From positions 643,184,974-643,248,973 of the forward strand of contig NC_064616.1 of assembly GCF_023898315.1 (NCBI RefSeq): 64,000 nucleotides of DNA. The letters are read 5' to 3'. The notes beneath the pieces are model-generated. The model saw only the letters and a list, made by a program, of their open reading frames with translations. It searched no databases and was not told where the DNA came from. Below are positions 35,540 to 47,155 of this stretch, one piece after another; position 1 is the first letter of the stretch; every line of letters starts with the position of its first letter. Both the position numbers and the translations under genes were made by a program. The DNA is from Schistocerca nitens (Eukaryota; Arthropoda; Insecta; Orthoptera; Acrididae).

Positions 35540-36300
35540 ACTGAACCGCCTTCCAGGTCGGGCGTCACAGGTATTTAGCGACCGTGACGACGGGGGCGGG
35601 TCCTGGAAATATAGCTCCGTATATTTTAACAGGCCGAAAAAGTAGCTGTCACCAGAGCAGCGTGCCTATAAATTGGGAGCCGCGATGTATTTTACATATT
35701 AACTCTGCCTCAGGTGGAGCCGAGAGCACCAGCCGAGGCTCCAGAAGCGGCCGCCTGGAGGCAGCTGGAATGTCAGCCTGACGAAAGATTAGGTGCGGCG
35801 CCGGCTATCCCGGCGTCTCCAGTAATGCGGTTACATATTGAGACCCGTCCTCGGACAGGCATGTCATTCAGCATACCCTAACAAGACAAAAACGACGGCT
35901 CTTTTTTTTTCTCAAAAAGCCGAGATGTAATCAGAGGCCAGTTCGGCATGGAAGTGGAAGTGGAAGGCGACTCGGTGCTCCTCCCGGCAGGCAAGCAAAA
36001 AGGACGACGACCAAATCACCGGCGGGGGCCCGGCCCACAAAAAAGTGTCCCAGCTGTGATAAAGACAATACGCCAAAGTGTCAGCTGCATTATTAAAGGG
36101 CGACACAAATATTTAGGACAGCGGGGAGCTGTAATGGTTGTACCTGGCGTTCATTAGGCCGGTGAGGGCGTAGCCGCGTACTGGGTGGCTGGGCGGCGGA
36201 GCTCCAAATATTTGTATTGTCCTCGCCTTATCTCCCGCGCTCCCCGACTGGCTATCAAGTAACGAGCTTAAGTTAAAAGTTTCGCAGCTAGACAGCACCT
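35540..36300. other. GC/CpG-rich segment, function unknown
   Basis: Markedly richer in G+C and CpG than its surroundings (GACGACGGGGGCGGGTCCTG, GAAGCGGCCGCCTGGAGGCA, GGTGCGGCGCCGGC, ACCGGCGGGGGCCCGGCCC). It includes a TATA-like CTATAAATTGGGAGCC near 35668 and two copies of AAATATTTGG-like sequence around 36107 and 36205. No coding frame is convincing and none of the SINE/LINE families above is recognisable in it. It could be another repeat family, a decayed element or a conserved regulatory island; the sequence alone does not decide. Confidence 0.35.
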
Positions 36301-36379
36301 TTCGGGATAAAGTCTCCATCTGACACCCGCAGACGATTTGAAAATACTCTTGATAAAAGACCATTGGTTCTGTAATGTA

Positions 36380-36600
36380 GGAAGATTCACCGAACAGCTA
36401 CAACTGTTTGTTAAACTTCATTCGCAACCGGTTTCGGAAACTTATATTTACATTGCCAGTGTCGTACAAAGAAAGGGAAAGTAATACCATAAACAATAAA
36501 AAGATAAAAGTTTACATATGATAGTTTTGCTTTCTTTTCAGCACTTTCCTTACATTGCCGATAAGCAAATGAAGACCTCAAATAAAATTCATCAGTGGCT
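36380..36600 (+). repeat. Dispersed repeat with an ACCGGTTTCGGAAA-type end (left member of a pair)
   Basis: CCGAACAGCTACAACTGTTT, AACCGGTTTCGGAAACTTAT and later AAATTCATCAGTGGCTCATC. The first about 70 bp recur inverted at 38690-38790. Confidence 0.6.
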
Positions 36601-36980
36601 CATCTGATGAGCTACTTCGCAGGTAAGTAGCGGCTCCAAGGTCAAGAAAGTCGACAATGGTGGGAGAGCGGTGTACGGCTCCAGTGCCCCTCCATACTGC
36701 ATCCAAATGACACTAAGGGCAAAGGATGGCGTGGCGGTTGGACGGTCCCGTTTGCCGCCTCTGGAGCAGAACGGGAAGCTTTGCTTGCTTTACTTCCTCA
36801 CATGCATTGAAACCGTAAGCTTTCCGTGTGGTAGCAGTATCTTTATCTGTCACACTGCAATTCTTACTACTTTATTATATTTTTAATATTACTTCTACAG
36901 TGTATGTCATTCAAATTCCAAATAACAAGATAAATGGTTGAAGAGTGTATAAGTTTTGCTCTTCCTGTGGCTGATAAGCT
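36600..36980 (+). mobile_element. SINE-like family 5, 3' portion
   Basis: Shares GATGAGCTACTT, then GACAATGGTGGGAGAGCGGT, GTACGGCTCCAGTGCCCC and CATACTGCATCCAAATGAC, GGTAGCAGTATCTTTATCTG, GCTACACTAGGACCA with the longer copy at 40210-40620. The tRNA-like head is absent here. Confidence 0.6.
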
Positions 36981-37045
36981 ACACTAGGACCAGGCGGTTA
37001 CACGCTATGTGTATCAGGCGCAGATCCAAGGGGTAAATAGAGTTT

Positions 37046-37230
37046 ATGTAGGGTGTCCCTCTTAAGAGTCGTCAGGAACGTTTTCTCTTATATTTCTGCA
37101 GATATCTGCAGTTAATTTCTCGCAGTGTCGAAATGGAGACAGTCCACCTCAATACTGCTCATCACGTTTTTCATGCAACGCCCGACGTCGGTGGAAATCA
37201 TAGGTTTGTTTCCCGTTCACACATTCATTT
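37046..37230 (+). repeat. Left member of a long inverted-terminal-repeat-like pair
   Basis: TATGTAGGGTGTCCCTCTTA, AGAGTCGTCAGG, CGTTTTCTCTTATATTTCTG, then GACGTCGGTGGAAATCATAG and GGTTTGTTTCCCGTTCACA. The complement of 40795-40972 has the same order of motifs (AGGTGTCTCTCCTAAGAGTC, GCATTTTCTCTGATGTTTCG, GTGTCGGCGGAAAGCACTGG, TTTGCTTCCCATTACAGA). I estimate about 65-75% similarity over some 180 bp. Confidence 0.7.
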
Positions 37231-37328
37231 TGAGATATAAACAAAACGTTTAAATAAAATAAAAAATTTTTATATATATTTTACCTTATTATTATTGACG
37301 TAACAGCTGTTCTTTCCTTGTACAAAAT

Positions 37329-38690
37329 TGATGTTGTTGTTGTGGTCTTCAGTCCTGAGACTGGTTTGATGCAGCTCTCCATGCTACTCTACCCTGTGCA
37401 AGCTTCTTCATCTCCCAGTACCTACTGCAACCTACATCCTTCTGAACCTGCTTAGTGTATTCATCTCTTGGTCTCGCTCTACGATTTTTACCCTCCACGC
37501 TGCCCTCTAATACTAAATTGGTGATCCCTTGATGCCTAAGAACATGTCCCACCAACCGATCCCTTCTTCTAGTCAAGTTGTGCCACAAACTTCTCTTCTC
37601 GCCAGTCCTATTCAATACTTCCTCATTAGCTACGTGATCTACCCATCTAATCTTCAGCATTCTTCTGTAGCACCACATTTCGAAAGCTTCTATTCTCTTC
37701 TTGTCCAAAATATTTATCGTCCATGTTTCACTTCCATACATGGCTACACTCCGTACTAATACTTTCAGAACCGAATCCTGACACTTAAATCTATACTCGA
37801 TGTTAACAAATTTCTCTTCTTCAGAAATGCTTTCCTTGCCATTGCCAGTCTACATTTCATATCCTCTCTACTTCGATCATCATCAGTTATTTTGCTCCCC
37901 AAATAGCAAAACTCCTTTACTACTTCAAGTGTCTCATTTTCTAATCTAATACCCGCAGCATCACCCGAATTAATTCGACTACATTCCATTAGCCTCGTTT
38001 TGCTTTTGTTGATGTTCATCTTATATCCTCCCTTCAAGACACCATCCATTCCGTTCAACTGCTCTTCTAGGTCCTTTGTTGTCTCTGACAGAATTACAAT
38101 GTCATCGGCGAACCTCAAAGTTTTTATTTCTTCTCCATGGATTTTAATACCTACTCCGAATTTTTGTTTTGTTTCCTCCACTGCTTGCTCAATATACAGA
38201 TTGAATAACATCGGGGAGAGGCTACAGCCCTGTCTCATACATCTTGCTCACCAGATGGTAGAGTTTTGTCAGGACTGGCTCTCCCAAGACTGTCAGTAGT
38301 TCTAATTGAATGTTGTCTACTCCTGAGGCCTTGTTTCGACTTAGGTCCTTCAGTGCTCTGTCAAACTCTTCACCCAGTATCGTGTCTCCCATTTCGTCTT
38401 CACCTACATCCTCTTCCATTTCCATAATACTGTCCTCAAGTACAACGCTCTTGTACAGACCCTCTATATACTCCTTCCAACTTTTTGCTTTCCCTTCTTT
38501 GCTTAGAATTGGGTTTCCATCTGAGCTCTTGATATTCATACAAGTGGTTCTCTTTTCTCCAAAGGTCTTTTTAATTTTCCTGTAGGCAGTATCTATCTTA
38601 CCCCTAGTGAGATAAGCCTCTACATCCTTACATTTGTCCTCTAGCCATCCCTGCTTAGCCATTTTGCACTTCCTGTCGATCTCATTTTTG
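37329..38690 (-). mobile_element. LINE family B 3' end, 5'-truncated and internally deleted (copy B3)
   Basis: Minus-strand frames: 38662-38222 (KQGWLEDKCKDVEAYLTRGK, FDRALKDLSRNKASGVDNIQ, LTKLYHLVSKMYETG), 38238-37765 (MRQGCSLSPMLFNLYIEQAV, TLRFADDIVILSE with an intact FADD catalytic motif) and 37741-37349 (MYGSETWTINILDKKRIEAF, GHVLRHQGITNLVLEGSVEG). It ends in a TTG/CAA-rich tail (complement of TGATGTTGTTGTTGTGGTCT). YETG joins directly to RQGCSLSP, whereas the copy at 52.4 kb has about 460 bp between these points, so the centre of the reverse transcriptase is deleted. Confidence 0.9.
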
Positions 38691-38790
38691 AGACAAAATT
38701 GATAATGTGACTAAATTTCCGAAACCTGTCGGTGACTGACGTTCAAAGAAAACTGTAGCTGTTCGGTAGATATTCTTCAGTTACAAGATG
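38690..38790 (-). repeat. Dispersed repeat with an ACCGGTTTCGGAAA-type end (right member of a pair)
   Basis: The complement reads ACCGAACAGCTACAGTTTTC, then CGACAGGTTTCGGAAATTTA, matching the start of 36380-36600 in opposite orientation. It directly abuts the truncated 5' end of LINE B3. Confidence 0.6.
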
Positions 38791-39069
38791 GATAACACAG
38801 CTGCGGAATCAATCCGAGCATCTATCTCTTGCAAATGCATAAAAAAAACACAAATTTCCTCAAGCTTCGGATATAAAACTGCAACTCCTTTCATATGCTG
38901 TAGTCGTTTTCAATCTATGAAAGCAAAATGACATTCTTAGTATGGATTATATTCGCAATAAAATACCGCTGCAATGTGGATCACGTTGTAAGCATTCCAT
39001 TAACGTCCAGTTAATGATAATCTACACGTTGATATATGAACTATATTTCACATGTATGTACTTACTTTC

Positions 39070-39290
39070 AAATAAGTGTGCAAGGTGGCGCAGTGGTAGG
39101 ATACAACACAGAGGATGGCGATTCAAAACCCGGCCTGGCCTTTCAGATTTAGATTTGCCGAGGCTTTCCCTAATAGCTTAAGGCTTATTTCAGGATGGCC
39201 CCCTTGTTAAGGATACGGCAGATTTTCTTGCTTATCCATCCACAATCCAGGCTTGTGCACCATCTCTAATGACATTTCTTTTTATGTTTA
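39070..39290 (+). mobile_element. SINE family 2, diverged copy
   Basis: Head GTGCAAGGTGGCGCAGTGGT, then GATTCAAAACCCGGCC; body TTAGATTTGCCGAGGCTTTC, CAGGATGGCCCCCTTGTTAA, CCACAATCCAGGCTTGTGC, CATCTCTAATGACATT. These match the family-2 copy at 28557 in order, at clearly lower identity. Confidence 0.7.
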
Positions 39291-39394
39291 AACAGTTAAT
39301 TTAGTGAAGGCAAGGCAACGAATTAATTTGAGTTTATCAGACAACCTCACCAGTTACTACTCGTTTCGTTATTGTGGAAAGTATTTGTCTGTGT

Positions 39395-39750
39395 TGTCCG
39401 TTGCCTTATCTGAGCGGGCAGCGCGTCTGACTACCGCATTAGCTGAGGAGATACTTGGAGCAAAAGTATCAACTCTGATTCCAAAAAGCGTCATTAAAGA
39501 CCCGGAGGGCTGCGTGTGAGATCCATGGTCCCTAATACTGTCACTATTCTGAAGCAACAGGCATCATATCCCATCTGACCATTCTGATATGCATTTGCTG
39601 CCGTATCGACAAATAACGTCAGACGAATGTCCGGATAGAGCCTTCAAATACACAGTGATCGATTTCACTACCCATACGTCTCGGTCTGAGATTGTGCTCC
39701 CTCTCTGATGACCTTGACGTCAACAGACCCTAAAGCTCAAACCTTATTTG
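39395..39750 (+). mobile_element. Composite of SINE-like fragments, including a family-2 3' end
   Basis: A head-like CTTATCTGAGCGGGCAGCGC, then GTCTGACTACCGCATTAG lies at the left. From about 39630 the family-2 end appears (CCTTCAAATACACAGTGATC, GAGATTGTGCTCCCTCTCTG, ATGACCTTGACGTCAACAGA). The 71-aa frame over it is not a recognised protein. Confidence 0.45.
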
Positions 39751-40209
39751 TTTCCTTCTAGTTCTGTTGTACATTGAAGGCTGAGGCAGAGGATGAAGCA
39801 GCAGTCGGTCAACAGCCTCGCATAATACCCGTGGTCTTATCACACAGCTGTAGGCCAGTCATCAGGCTCCCCTTGGTGGTCGCTAAGCTTGGTTTTAAAT
39901 CCCAAGACTAGATTTCCGTTCGGCTATACAATTATTATCTTACCGTTAACATGTAATTCATCTTTGCTAACATTTAATGGATGGGAAAACATCAAACTGT
40001 TCAGTAGTTAAGATTCCACACTAGACTGCTGGTAAATTGGCTGGGTGAGCCGATTCTGAAATCAGAGGAAGACAATAGCAAATCACTTCGAGTAACGTTA
40101 CCTTTAGTAAGACACTATGGTACTGTAACTAATCTTCAGTATGCAGAAGACTTTAATTTTTATCACCCTGCGATAGTTAGAATTGAAGAATGTGAATGTA
40201 CGTCATCAG

Positions 40210-40620
40210 AAATCCCCCGTCGTAGCTCGGTAGTCAGCATGTCTGGCTGCTATGCGGAGGACGCGGGTTCGTATCCCGATATTGCCAGTGACTTTTTCAT
40301 GGGGGGGGGGGGATGAAATGGGATGCCCTTGACCTCATGATGCCGTCTGAGGAGCTACTTGAGTGAGACGTAGGGGATTCGAGGTCAAAAAGCCGACAAC
40401 GGCCAGGAGAGCAGTGTACGGCCGCAATACCCCGCCATACTGCAGCCAAATAACGTCATTTCTCCGTAGTAGCAGTGTCTTTAACTGTCACACTACAGTT
40501 CTTATGTCTTTAGTTGGTATATTTTCCATATCATTTATAAATGGCCCTCTAGCTGAGGAGCTACACTAAGATCAAGCTTCTTCAAGGCTATGAGTATCAG
40601 GCGTGCTGACCTGGCCTACA
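40210..40620 (+). mobile_element. SINE-like family 5 with tRNA-like head
   Basis: GTCGTAGCTCGGTAGTCAGC (A-box region), GGACGCGGGTTCGTATCCCG (B-box region), GATATTGCCAGTGAC, then a G run (about 40302-40312), CTGAGGAGCTACTTGAGTGA, GCCGACAACGGCCAGGAGAG, CCGCCATACTGCAGCCAAAT, and an end near GGCTATGAGTATCAGGCG. The copies at 36600 and 47156 share this order. Confidence 0.75.
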
Positions 40621-40794
40621 CTGACATCTACCGCCATGCAGCAGTCCCGCTCAGTCGCTGATGGGGCACTGAATATTCGTCATGTTCTACAGTCACTGTT
40701 AATGCATATCGATAAAACAAATATTGCACTGGACTAATTGTGGGCCGATCTATCGACTGGGCACGTAAAATTCCTCCTTAAAAATCATTTTATC

Positions 40795-40972
40795 TGTAAT
40801 GGGAAGCAAACCAGTGCTTTCCGCCGACACTACGCGTCACGTGAAAGACGTAAGGAGAAGTACTTGTTTAGGTTGACTCGACCCATTGCAAAATCGATAT
40901 TTCAAATATCTGCCGAAACATCAGAGAAAATGCACCTGACGACTCTTAGGAGAGACACCTGCTATACATAAA
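40795..40972 (-). repeat. Right member of a long inverted-terminal-repeat-like pair
   Basis: Inverted partner of 37046-37230; see that entry for the shared motifs. Its outer edge is GACACCTGCTATACATA. Confidence 0.7.
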
Positions 40973-40999
40973 ACACCTAAAACACATGGCCAGACGTCA

Positions 41000-42075
41000 A
41001 CGTAAGGTCGTCCACGTGCACGCCGTCAACAGCTATGTAAATGGTTAGAGTTACAATTCTCTGTGACAGGTACAACGGTCACCAGAGTGAGTTAGTGTCG
41101 TTGGTTTCGTTACGAGGCCTCGCACAGTATATACGTCAGATGTTGAGTGCTCAATGTGAAAGACACGGAGATGCCATATACTAGTGTAATACAGCGATAT
41201 CTGCATCTGACAGCGTTTTAAAGGGGTGCCATTGTGGGTCTCGATTCGGATGTGATAGTGGTGCGCCCGATATTGGACTGCATGGGAAAGTGAGAGCAGG
41301 CATACTCACTATCAAGGTTCTGGCCTGTCACATCTGACCACCACAAGGGACGGTCGCCATATTGTGCACCACCCACATCGTAACCCATTCAGATCTGCAT
41401 CTGTCATCCGCGAACAAGTAAAGGCTTCCCTACAACATTCTGTGTCATCCAGCGCTATAGGTCGGACACTAGCTGCAGCCGGACTAGGGGATTATCGTCC
41501 GATATGCAGGCTGCCGTTAACACCATAACACAAATAGCTTCGTTTGGAGGGGTACCGTGACGGTAAAGGTTAGACTGCTCATGAATGGTGTCGCATTGTG
41601 TTCAGCGATGAATCGTCGTTCTGCTCTACCCACCATGACCATATCTGGGAGAGGTCCCATTCTTGCAATGTTTAGGAGTGACAGAGCAATGTTATGCCTG
41701 GCATAAGGCTGACAGCACGATGGTACGTCACGGACAATCTACGTCTCCATGTGTCCTCTCATGCGACAGTATCGAGGTGCTAGTTTTCAACAGGACAAAG
41801 GTCGTTCAGACGTGGCACGTATCTCTATGAAGTTTCTGCGTTTGGGTGGAGATACTTCCGCGGCCAGCAAAGTTCCTGTATCTGTCCCCGATAGAACATG
41901 TGTGGGACCATTTCGGGCGTCAACTCCCTCCCAGTTCCAGTGTCCAGGATATCAATGATCAGTTACAACTGTGTGCCAGCTTGACTCAGCAGGGGACACA
42001 ACGGCCTTTGGTCGTCCTTGCCAACCGAATTAGTGCATGCATCCAGGCTAGAAGTGGTGCAACACCGTACTGACA
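41000..42075 (+). pseudogene. Tc1-like transposase relic
   Basis: Translating the three plus frames in turn gives decayed Tc1 blocks in order: an N-terminal SVIQRYLHLTAF-like block near 41180; GAIVGL; FSDES-like with the first D near 41605; an FQQDKGRSDVAR-like block near 41785 (the aspartate kept, the following N changed); and, in the frame 41846-42073, LSPIEHVWDHFGRQL with the E, then ANRISACIQARSGATPY at the C-terminus. Frameshifts and stops are numerous. Terminal repeats were not found. Confidence 0.78.
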
Positions 42076-42079
42076 GGGC

Positions 42080-43209
42080 TCATACTGCTAAGTTATTCGC
42101 CAATTTGACTATTTTGTAATCAGTGGTATAACAACACCATGCCTGCTACCTACAACAAATGCTGCACGCTTCGTGAGTCCACAGGTAGAGCCGGAAAACC
42201 ACTGGAAATTGAGGAAGGAAAGACATACAGGGAAAGATCCTCGATTGAGAAGAAAATAACGAAAACACTTACTTTCGCGAACGTAAGTGGTAACGACTAA
42301 AAGAAACATCATTAATCCCATTAACACACTTCCACAGCTATAGTCTGCAGACATGTGTTCACAGTCGTAGTCCTACCTGAAGTACTGACAACGGTGAGTG
42401 CACACGCCGAATATATATCGTGTAAATTCTGATGTTCTAAAGCTGTAAGAGATTTTTCCTGTTACAGTTCTTAAATCAATTGCATGACACATGTACTTCT
42501 CAAATTTTCGAGCGAATTCTTGCAAACGATGTTTTTCCTTGAATTCTTAGAAGTTATGATAAAGGGATGTGTTAATTACTGGTGAAAACAATTATATTAT
42601 ATTTGTATTCAAACATTTTATATGTTTTACTGTCGTTATCATCATAATCTTTGGCATTTACAGCACTGCAAAAGGGAGCGAACGAGAGACTGTAACAAGT
42701 TGTGACCTTCCCCAGAACCGAGGCGTGGATGCGCGCCTGAAGAGTATTCTGGAGGAGAAAAACTCAGATTGCCGTGCTACCAGTCGTATTTATTTTTTCC
42801 GTGCTTTGCATCGATCTCTCAAGTCGAACGTCCGGATGGTCCGTTTAAAAGATACATGGTCGATTTCATTCCCCATCTTCATTCGACATTAGCTACTGCC
42901 CATCTCTAAGGACCCTCCCATCGACGGGACGTTACATCCAAACTTTTCTTTCTTTTCTTTTTCCCCTCATACCACTCCAGCTAACCTTGCGCTCCTGCTG
43001 TAGTGACATGACAGTGGCGAGATTTCAACCTCTTATCTTTCTTTCTTTCTTCGTATCTTCACATAAAACCACTGTAATCCATTTGTCACTTGGAATGCTT
43101 TATGGAAGTGGACAAAACCGTTGGGATACGCCTGCAGTCTTTGAAATAGTTCATGAGAGCGGTGTCCAGTAGTCTATTCTAATGCTCACGCAAGGCTGTA
43201 CAATTTTTG
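42080..43209. other. Mostly unassigned; family-2 SINE remnant near 42830-42940
   Basis: The only recognisable piece is TCGATTTCATTCCCCATCTT, CATCTCTAAGGACCCTCCCA, then TCGACGGGACGTTACA, the end of SINE family 2. The frame 42569-42892 shows no known motif. Confidence 0.55.
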
Positions 43210-43220
43210 ATCATTTGACG

Positions 43221-43420
43221 AGCCGGCTGGTGTGGCCGAGCGGTTCTAGGCGCTTCAGTCTGGAACCGCGCGACCGCTACGGTCGTAGGTTCGAATCCTG
43301 CCTCGGGCATGTGTGTGATGTCCTTAGGTTAGTTAGGTTTAAGTAGTTCTAAGTCTAGGGGACTGATGACCTCAGATGTTAAGTCCCATAGTGCTCAGAG
43401 CCATTTGAACCTTTTGGACC
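43221..43420 (+). mobile_element. SINE family 1, full length
   Basis: GCCGGCTGGTGTGGCCGAGC, GCTTCAGTCTGGAACCGCGC, B-box GGTTCGAATCC, GTCCTTAGGTTAGTTAGGTT, CAGAGCCATTTGAACC. A perfect 11-bp duplication ATCATTTGACG flanks it (43210-43220, 43421-43431). Confidence 0.93.
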
Positions 43421-43431
43421 ATCATTTGACG

Positions 43432-46250
43432 CAGATGGTGAGTTGAAAGTGAATATTAAGAGTTATTTGAAGTTGTGACGCGACGACATCAAATTACCTA
43501 ATTAAACAAAATATAAATTTAAAATATTTCTGAAGTATACTTTAATTTTAAGTATCGACAGTATGATGATCGATACTGATTGGTAGATGAGGCCGGTGAA
43601 ACTATGTTGCTATCTTTGACTTTATATATCTGAAAGCTTCCTGACTATTTACCAATTAATAATTGCTAAGACTTGTAAAACTGTACGGACCCTTATTATT
43701 ATGTTGTATTAGCGTTTGCAACAATAAACCGAAAAAGCTGGGAAACTATCCCCTGTTTTCCTCTGATGCGTTTGTTTGGATGATCTTGGCGTGCGCTTAG
43801 CGGCGAGAGAGAACGGAGTCGAAGTTGAAGGAGCCATTAGGGTGGGTCGCTAGTGCACGTGCTGCGTGATGGTAACCACAAAAGTGAAATTGTTTGTTAA
43901 ATGTTAATAACATGATCTCAATATCATTTTCGTGATAAGTTCTGATAGCTGAAAGTATTTTAAAAGTGTTTCTCAGTTTCATTCAGGCTAGATATCGACA
44001 AATGAAGTGTAAATGACGCTCTCAAGCGTACAGCAAAATGTGCATTTACCTGCGGCGAAATGTAGATCAGAACATCTACAAAATGATGTGGCAACGGTTT
44101 AGTAAGTTGTCTCCAAAATTTAACAGTCGCGGATGCGACGATTTCTGGACATGTGTGGTGGTCAAATAATGACACCACAGTCACTTCAAGAACAAACCTC
44201 TGGTTGGCAACATGGCGAACCATATTTGAGATTTGAACCATATTTGAGATTTCAACAATATTTGAGATGCGAAAAAATTGTGTAACTTACTCGCCTCCAT
44301 CAAAAACATCGGTTCAACTGCTGCAAGATAAGAACTTTTATATAACAGTAAGTTGTGTGTAAGAGAGAAATGGTTGTCTCTGTATAAATACTCATACTCA
44401 ATGGTCTGAATTTTGAGCGATATAGCCATTTAAATTTTCGTGTTTTTTAATGTGACCTAAGAGCATTCAAAACCATTTTCCTTTTGCCATTTTGAAAAGA
44501 GTTAATATGTGAGTAAAATACGTTTTCTCAAAACGAATAAATCTGAAACGACAATTTGTTATTGTCGTCATATTTTATTAAGTAATTAGTGGAATTCATT
44601 ACCTCTGATTCAAACAATGGTATGGAACATGTCGCCTTTCTTAATTTTCTTCAGTTTAATTCACTTGCGGACAAAGTAATATTTAACATTAATTATTTCA
44701 GTAATTAAATAAAATACATTTTCAAATGGTACTCAGATAGCTACATAGTCAAAGCACCTGCTTGCATCCATCTTGTTTCCAAACAACATTGCAATAATAA
44801 GACAAAGCGTGCATAAAATAAATTCAATTCATACCAAAAGAATATTCATAAATTGTCCCATCAGGACCAGCAACCAATTTAATTAAGTATTTATTTCAGA
44901 AGGATATGCTAACTAACGGTAAGCTATTATCCTGACGCTGATCGTTCACGATTGGTTTCGTGGTCATCGCTAAGTATCAAAACGATACTGAAGGTAGGCA
45001 GTGAAGTGCTTCCCTGTGTATGTGTGTGTGTCTGTGATAGGAAAAAGGACCGAACCCTATATCCACCTTACGCCTTACAATTAAAATGACGATGGTCTTT
45101 AATAATAAATTCAGTAAAAGCTTACACGCATTCATAAATAGTCAGTTTGCTACCAGTGACGTATTTTTCCAGTGTGGTAACAATTCTTAAACCCAAGCTG
45201 GTTTACAGTGACGAAAATAAGACTTTGCTGGATGTTATGTTACTGAGATAGTTGTATAAAAGAGAGCCCTTTACGTGTTATTTTTCTTGCTAGTGTAAAA
45301 TTTAAGATACGTTCAGAAAGTCACGTCACAAAGTGAGGTCTAGTGTACAGGCACACCACAGCTAATCGGAATGTAACTGTGACTTCACAAACAAGATTAG
45401 GATGAGTTTTCACACGAGTTTGTTATAGGTAGACCTGTTGCAGATACACCACCTATATTTGGCACCATAAAGAGGATGAGGTTATAAAGTGAAAATGAAA
45501 AAGGAAGACAGCTCCTAGCCTACGCATATAGCTTACGTCACAGTGACTACACCAAATTTGAATCCATGTAGTGGATTAATAACCATTGGTCCACTACGCC
45601 GTCGAACCTGAGTGTTATTTATAATAGATTTTATAATTTATCTAGTAAGTTACTGGACTTGTACCACATATACATATCTCAGAAATACAATTCAATAAAC
45701 ATTTAGCAGTTTTTTAAAGTTAATCACAATAGTAATATGAGGAAACAGAAAGAGAATGTGTGTGGTTATTGCACTGTAAGTCCCCATCAAGGCTTCCCCA
45801 CAAACTGAGATTGTTCTATCTATATGGGAAGGAATATTTCCTTCTTCGAAATGGCCCATGACTCAAAGATACTCGAAAGCTGTACATTAAGTCCATAAAG
45901 TATAAGTCATGTTTGAACTTTCTCTGTGAGCAGAGCATTCTGCAGCGTAGATTCTTTGGATGCCTTGAAGCAGATCACCACTGCAAAGTGCCAGTAGGAG
46001 GGTTCAGCGACAGTTGTAGAGCGCAAGAAATATTCGTTGTGTACGTGTATACAGTATCGACCAAGAGCGACCACACCACGACAGGACCGATACCCAGCCT
46101 AAAATTCACAACGAAATCCAACAACATCTTCAAGAAAACTGTCTGCAGAGATTACAGCTACTTTAAGAGTTTGAAGTTTCAGCATAAAATTTATTTTGGA
46201 AAATCAGGGCCGTTGGTTTCCAAGTCCGTTTAGCATGTGTCCCGCTTGCT
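43432..46250. other. Unassigned AT-rich DNA with a small triplication
   Basis: No TE family was recognised. At about 44218-44270 the phrase ATATTTGAGATTT, followed by a short spacer, occurs three times. The frame 45913-46233 (106 aa) has no motif I know; I do not call it. Confidence 0.55.
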
Positions 46251-46299
46251 ATAGCGTCAAGCTAGGACCGTTTATTGTGGAGAGACGAAGTTCAGTTTA

Positions 46300-46860
46300 G
46301 ACCTGTGGCGGGCAGAGGAATCTAGTCTTTACTGATGAATTTATCTTCGGGTTGTGCCATGAAATGTTGCAGTGAGGTATTGTCAGAATACCCCAAGATA
46401 ATGGTTTCGTACCTCGCCCTGCATTAACCACAGTCCTTGTCATTCCGCAAGTGTAACGGTTTCCTGTGGTGCTGGTAATTCATCGCACGGAAATCGATGA
46501 TATACAGTTGCTACTAATAATTTTGGTAAAAAGTATGGCCCTATGACTCTACCACCGACCGTTCCTGCCCAAAAATTGATCCTGAAGCAACCCTGCTGCC
46601 TCATCTGCATGACTGCTCGAGGATTTGCATCTGCCCACAAGTGCGTGTTGTGGTAATTTACAAAGCCAACTCTTGTGAATCCTGCCTCATATATAAACAA
46701 AAATCACGCCGTGAACTGCAAATCTGCAACGGTCAATATCTCAACAGGTATTGGTTTGTGGACACATCATTACAGGAACATTACTTCTAGTTTGGACCAA
46801 TACTACCTCCTGTAGGAATATGTGACACTTTTTTAAACCCCCTGTACGTTTGTTTTAGCT
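46300..46860 (-). pseudogene. Mariner/Tc1-superfamily transposase fragment
   Basis: The minus-strand frame 46700-46440 carries AGFTRVGFVNYHNTHLWADA, then NPRAVMQM and FRINFWAGTVGGRVIGPYFL, a block seen in the catalytic domain of insect mariner-like transposases (HNxHxWxxxNP, then INxWxGIxG). Flanking sequence is too decayed to place the other catalytic residues or the ends. Confidence 0.7.
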
Positions 46861-47155
46861 GTATGTGAACCAGAAGGATTGTTTTGTTAAATTTTGTCGT
46901 ATCAGTTTCTCATTCCATTATTTCCCGCAACAGTGAAGAATTTCATATTTACTCTTCTTTCGACAACATAATGGATGACACTATGATTTAATCTTAACAA
47001 CAAAGAAGACCATTTTCCTTGAAGCATTTCTATTCCATAAAATGACTTAAGTTTTCCAAATCTTTGGTTGTCAATGGAATTTTATCAGTTTTATTGCTCA
47101 ATGAAAGGAAAACAGAAATAACTAAACAGAAAGTTACAAAATAGAACAAAAATCG

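Noticed and set aside
43432..46250. Host gene exons in the largest TE-poor stretch
   Set aside because: No frame has a recognisable protein motif and no consistent set of splice sites joins the short frames; evidence is too weak to call a gene.
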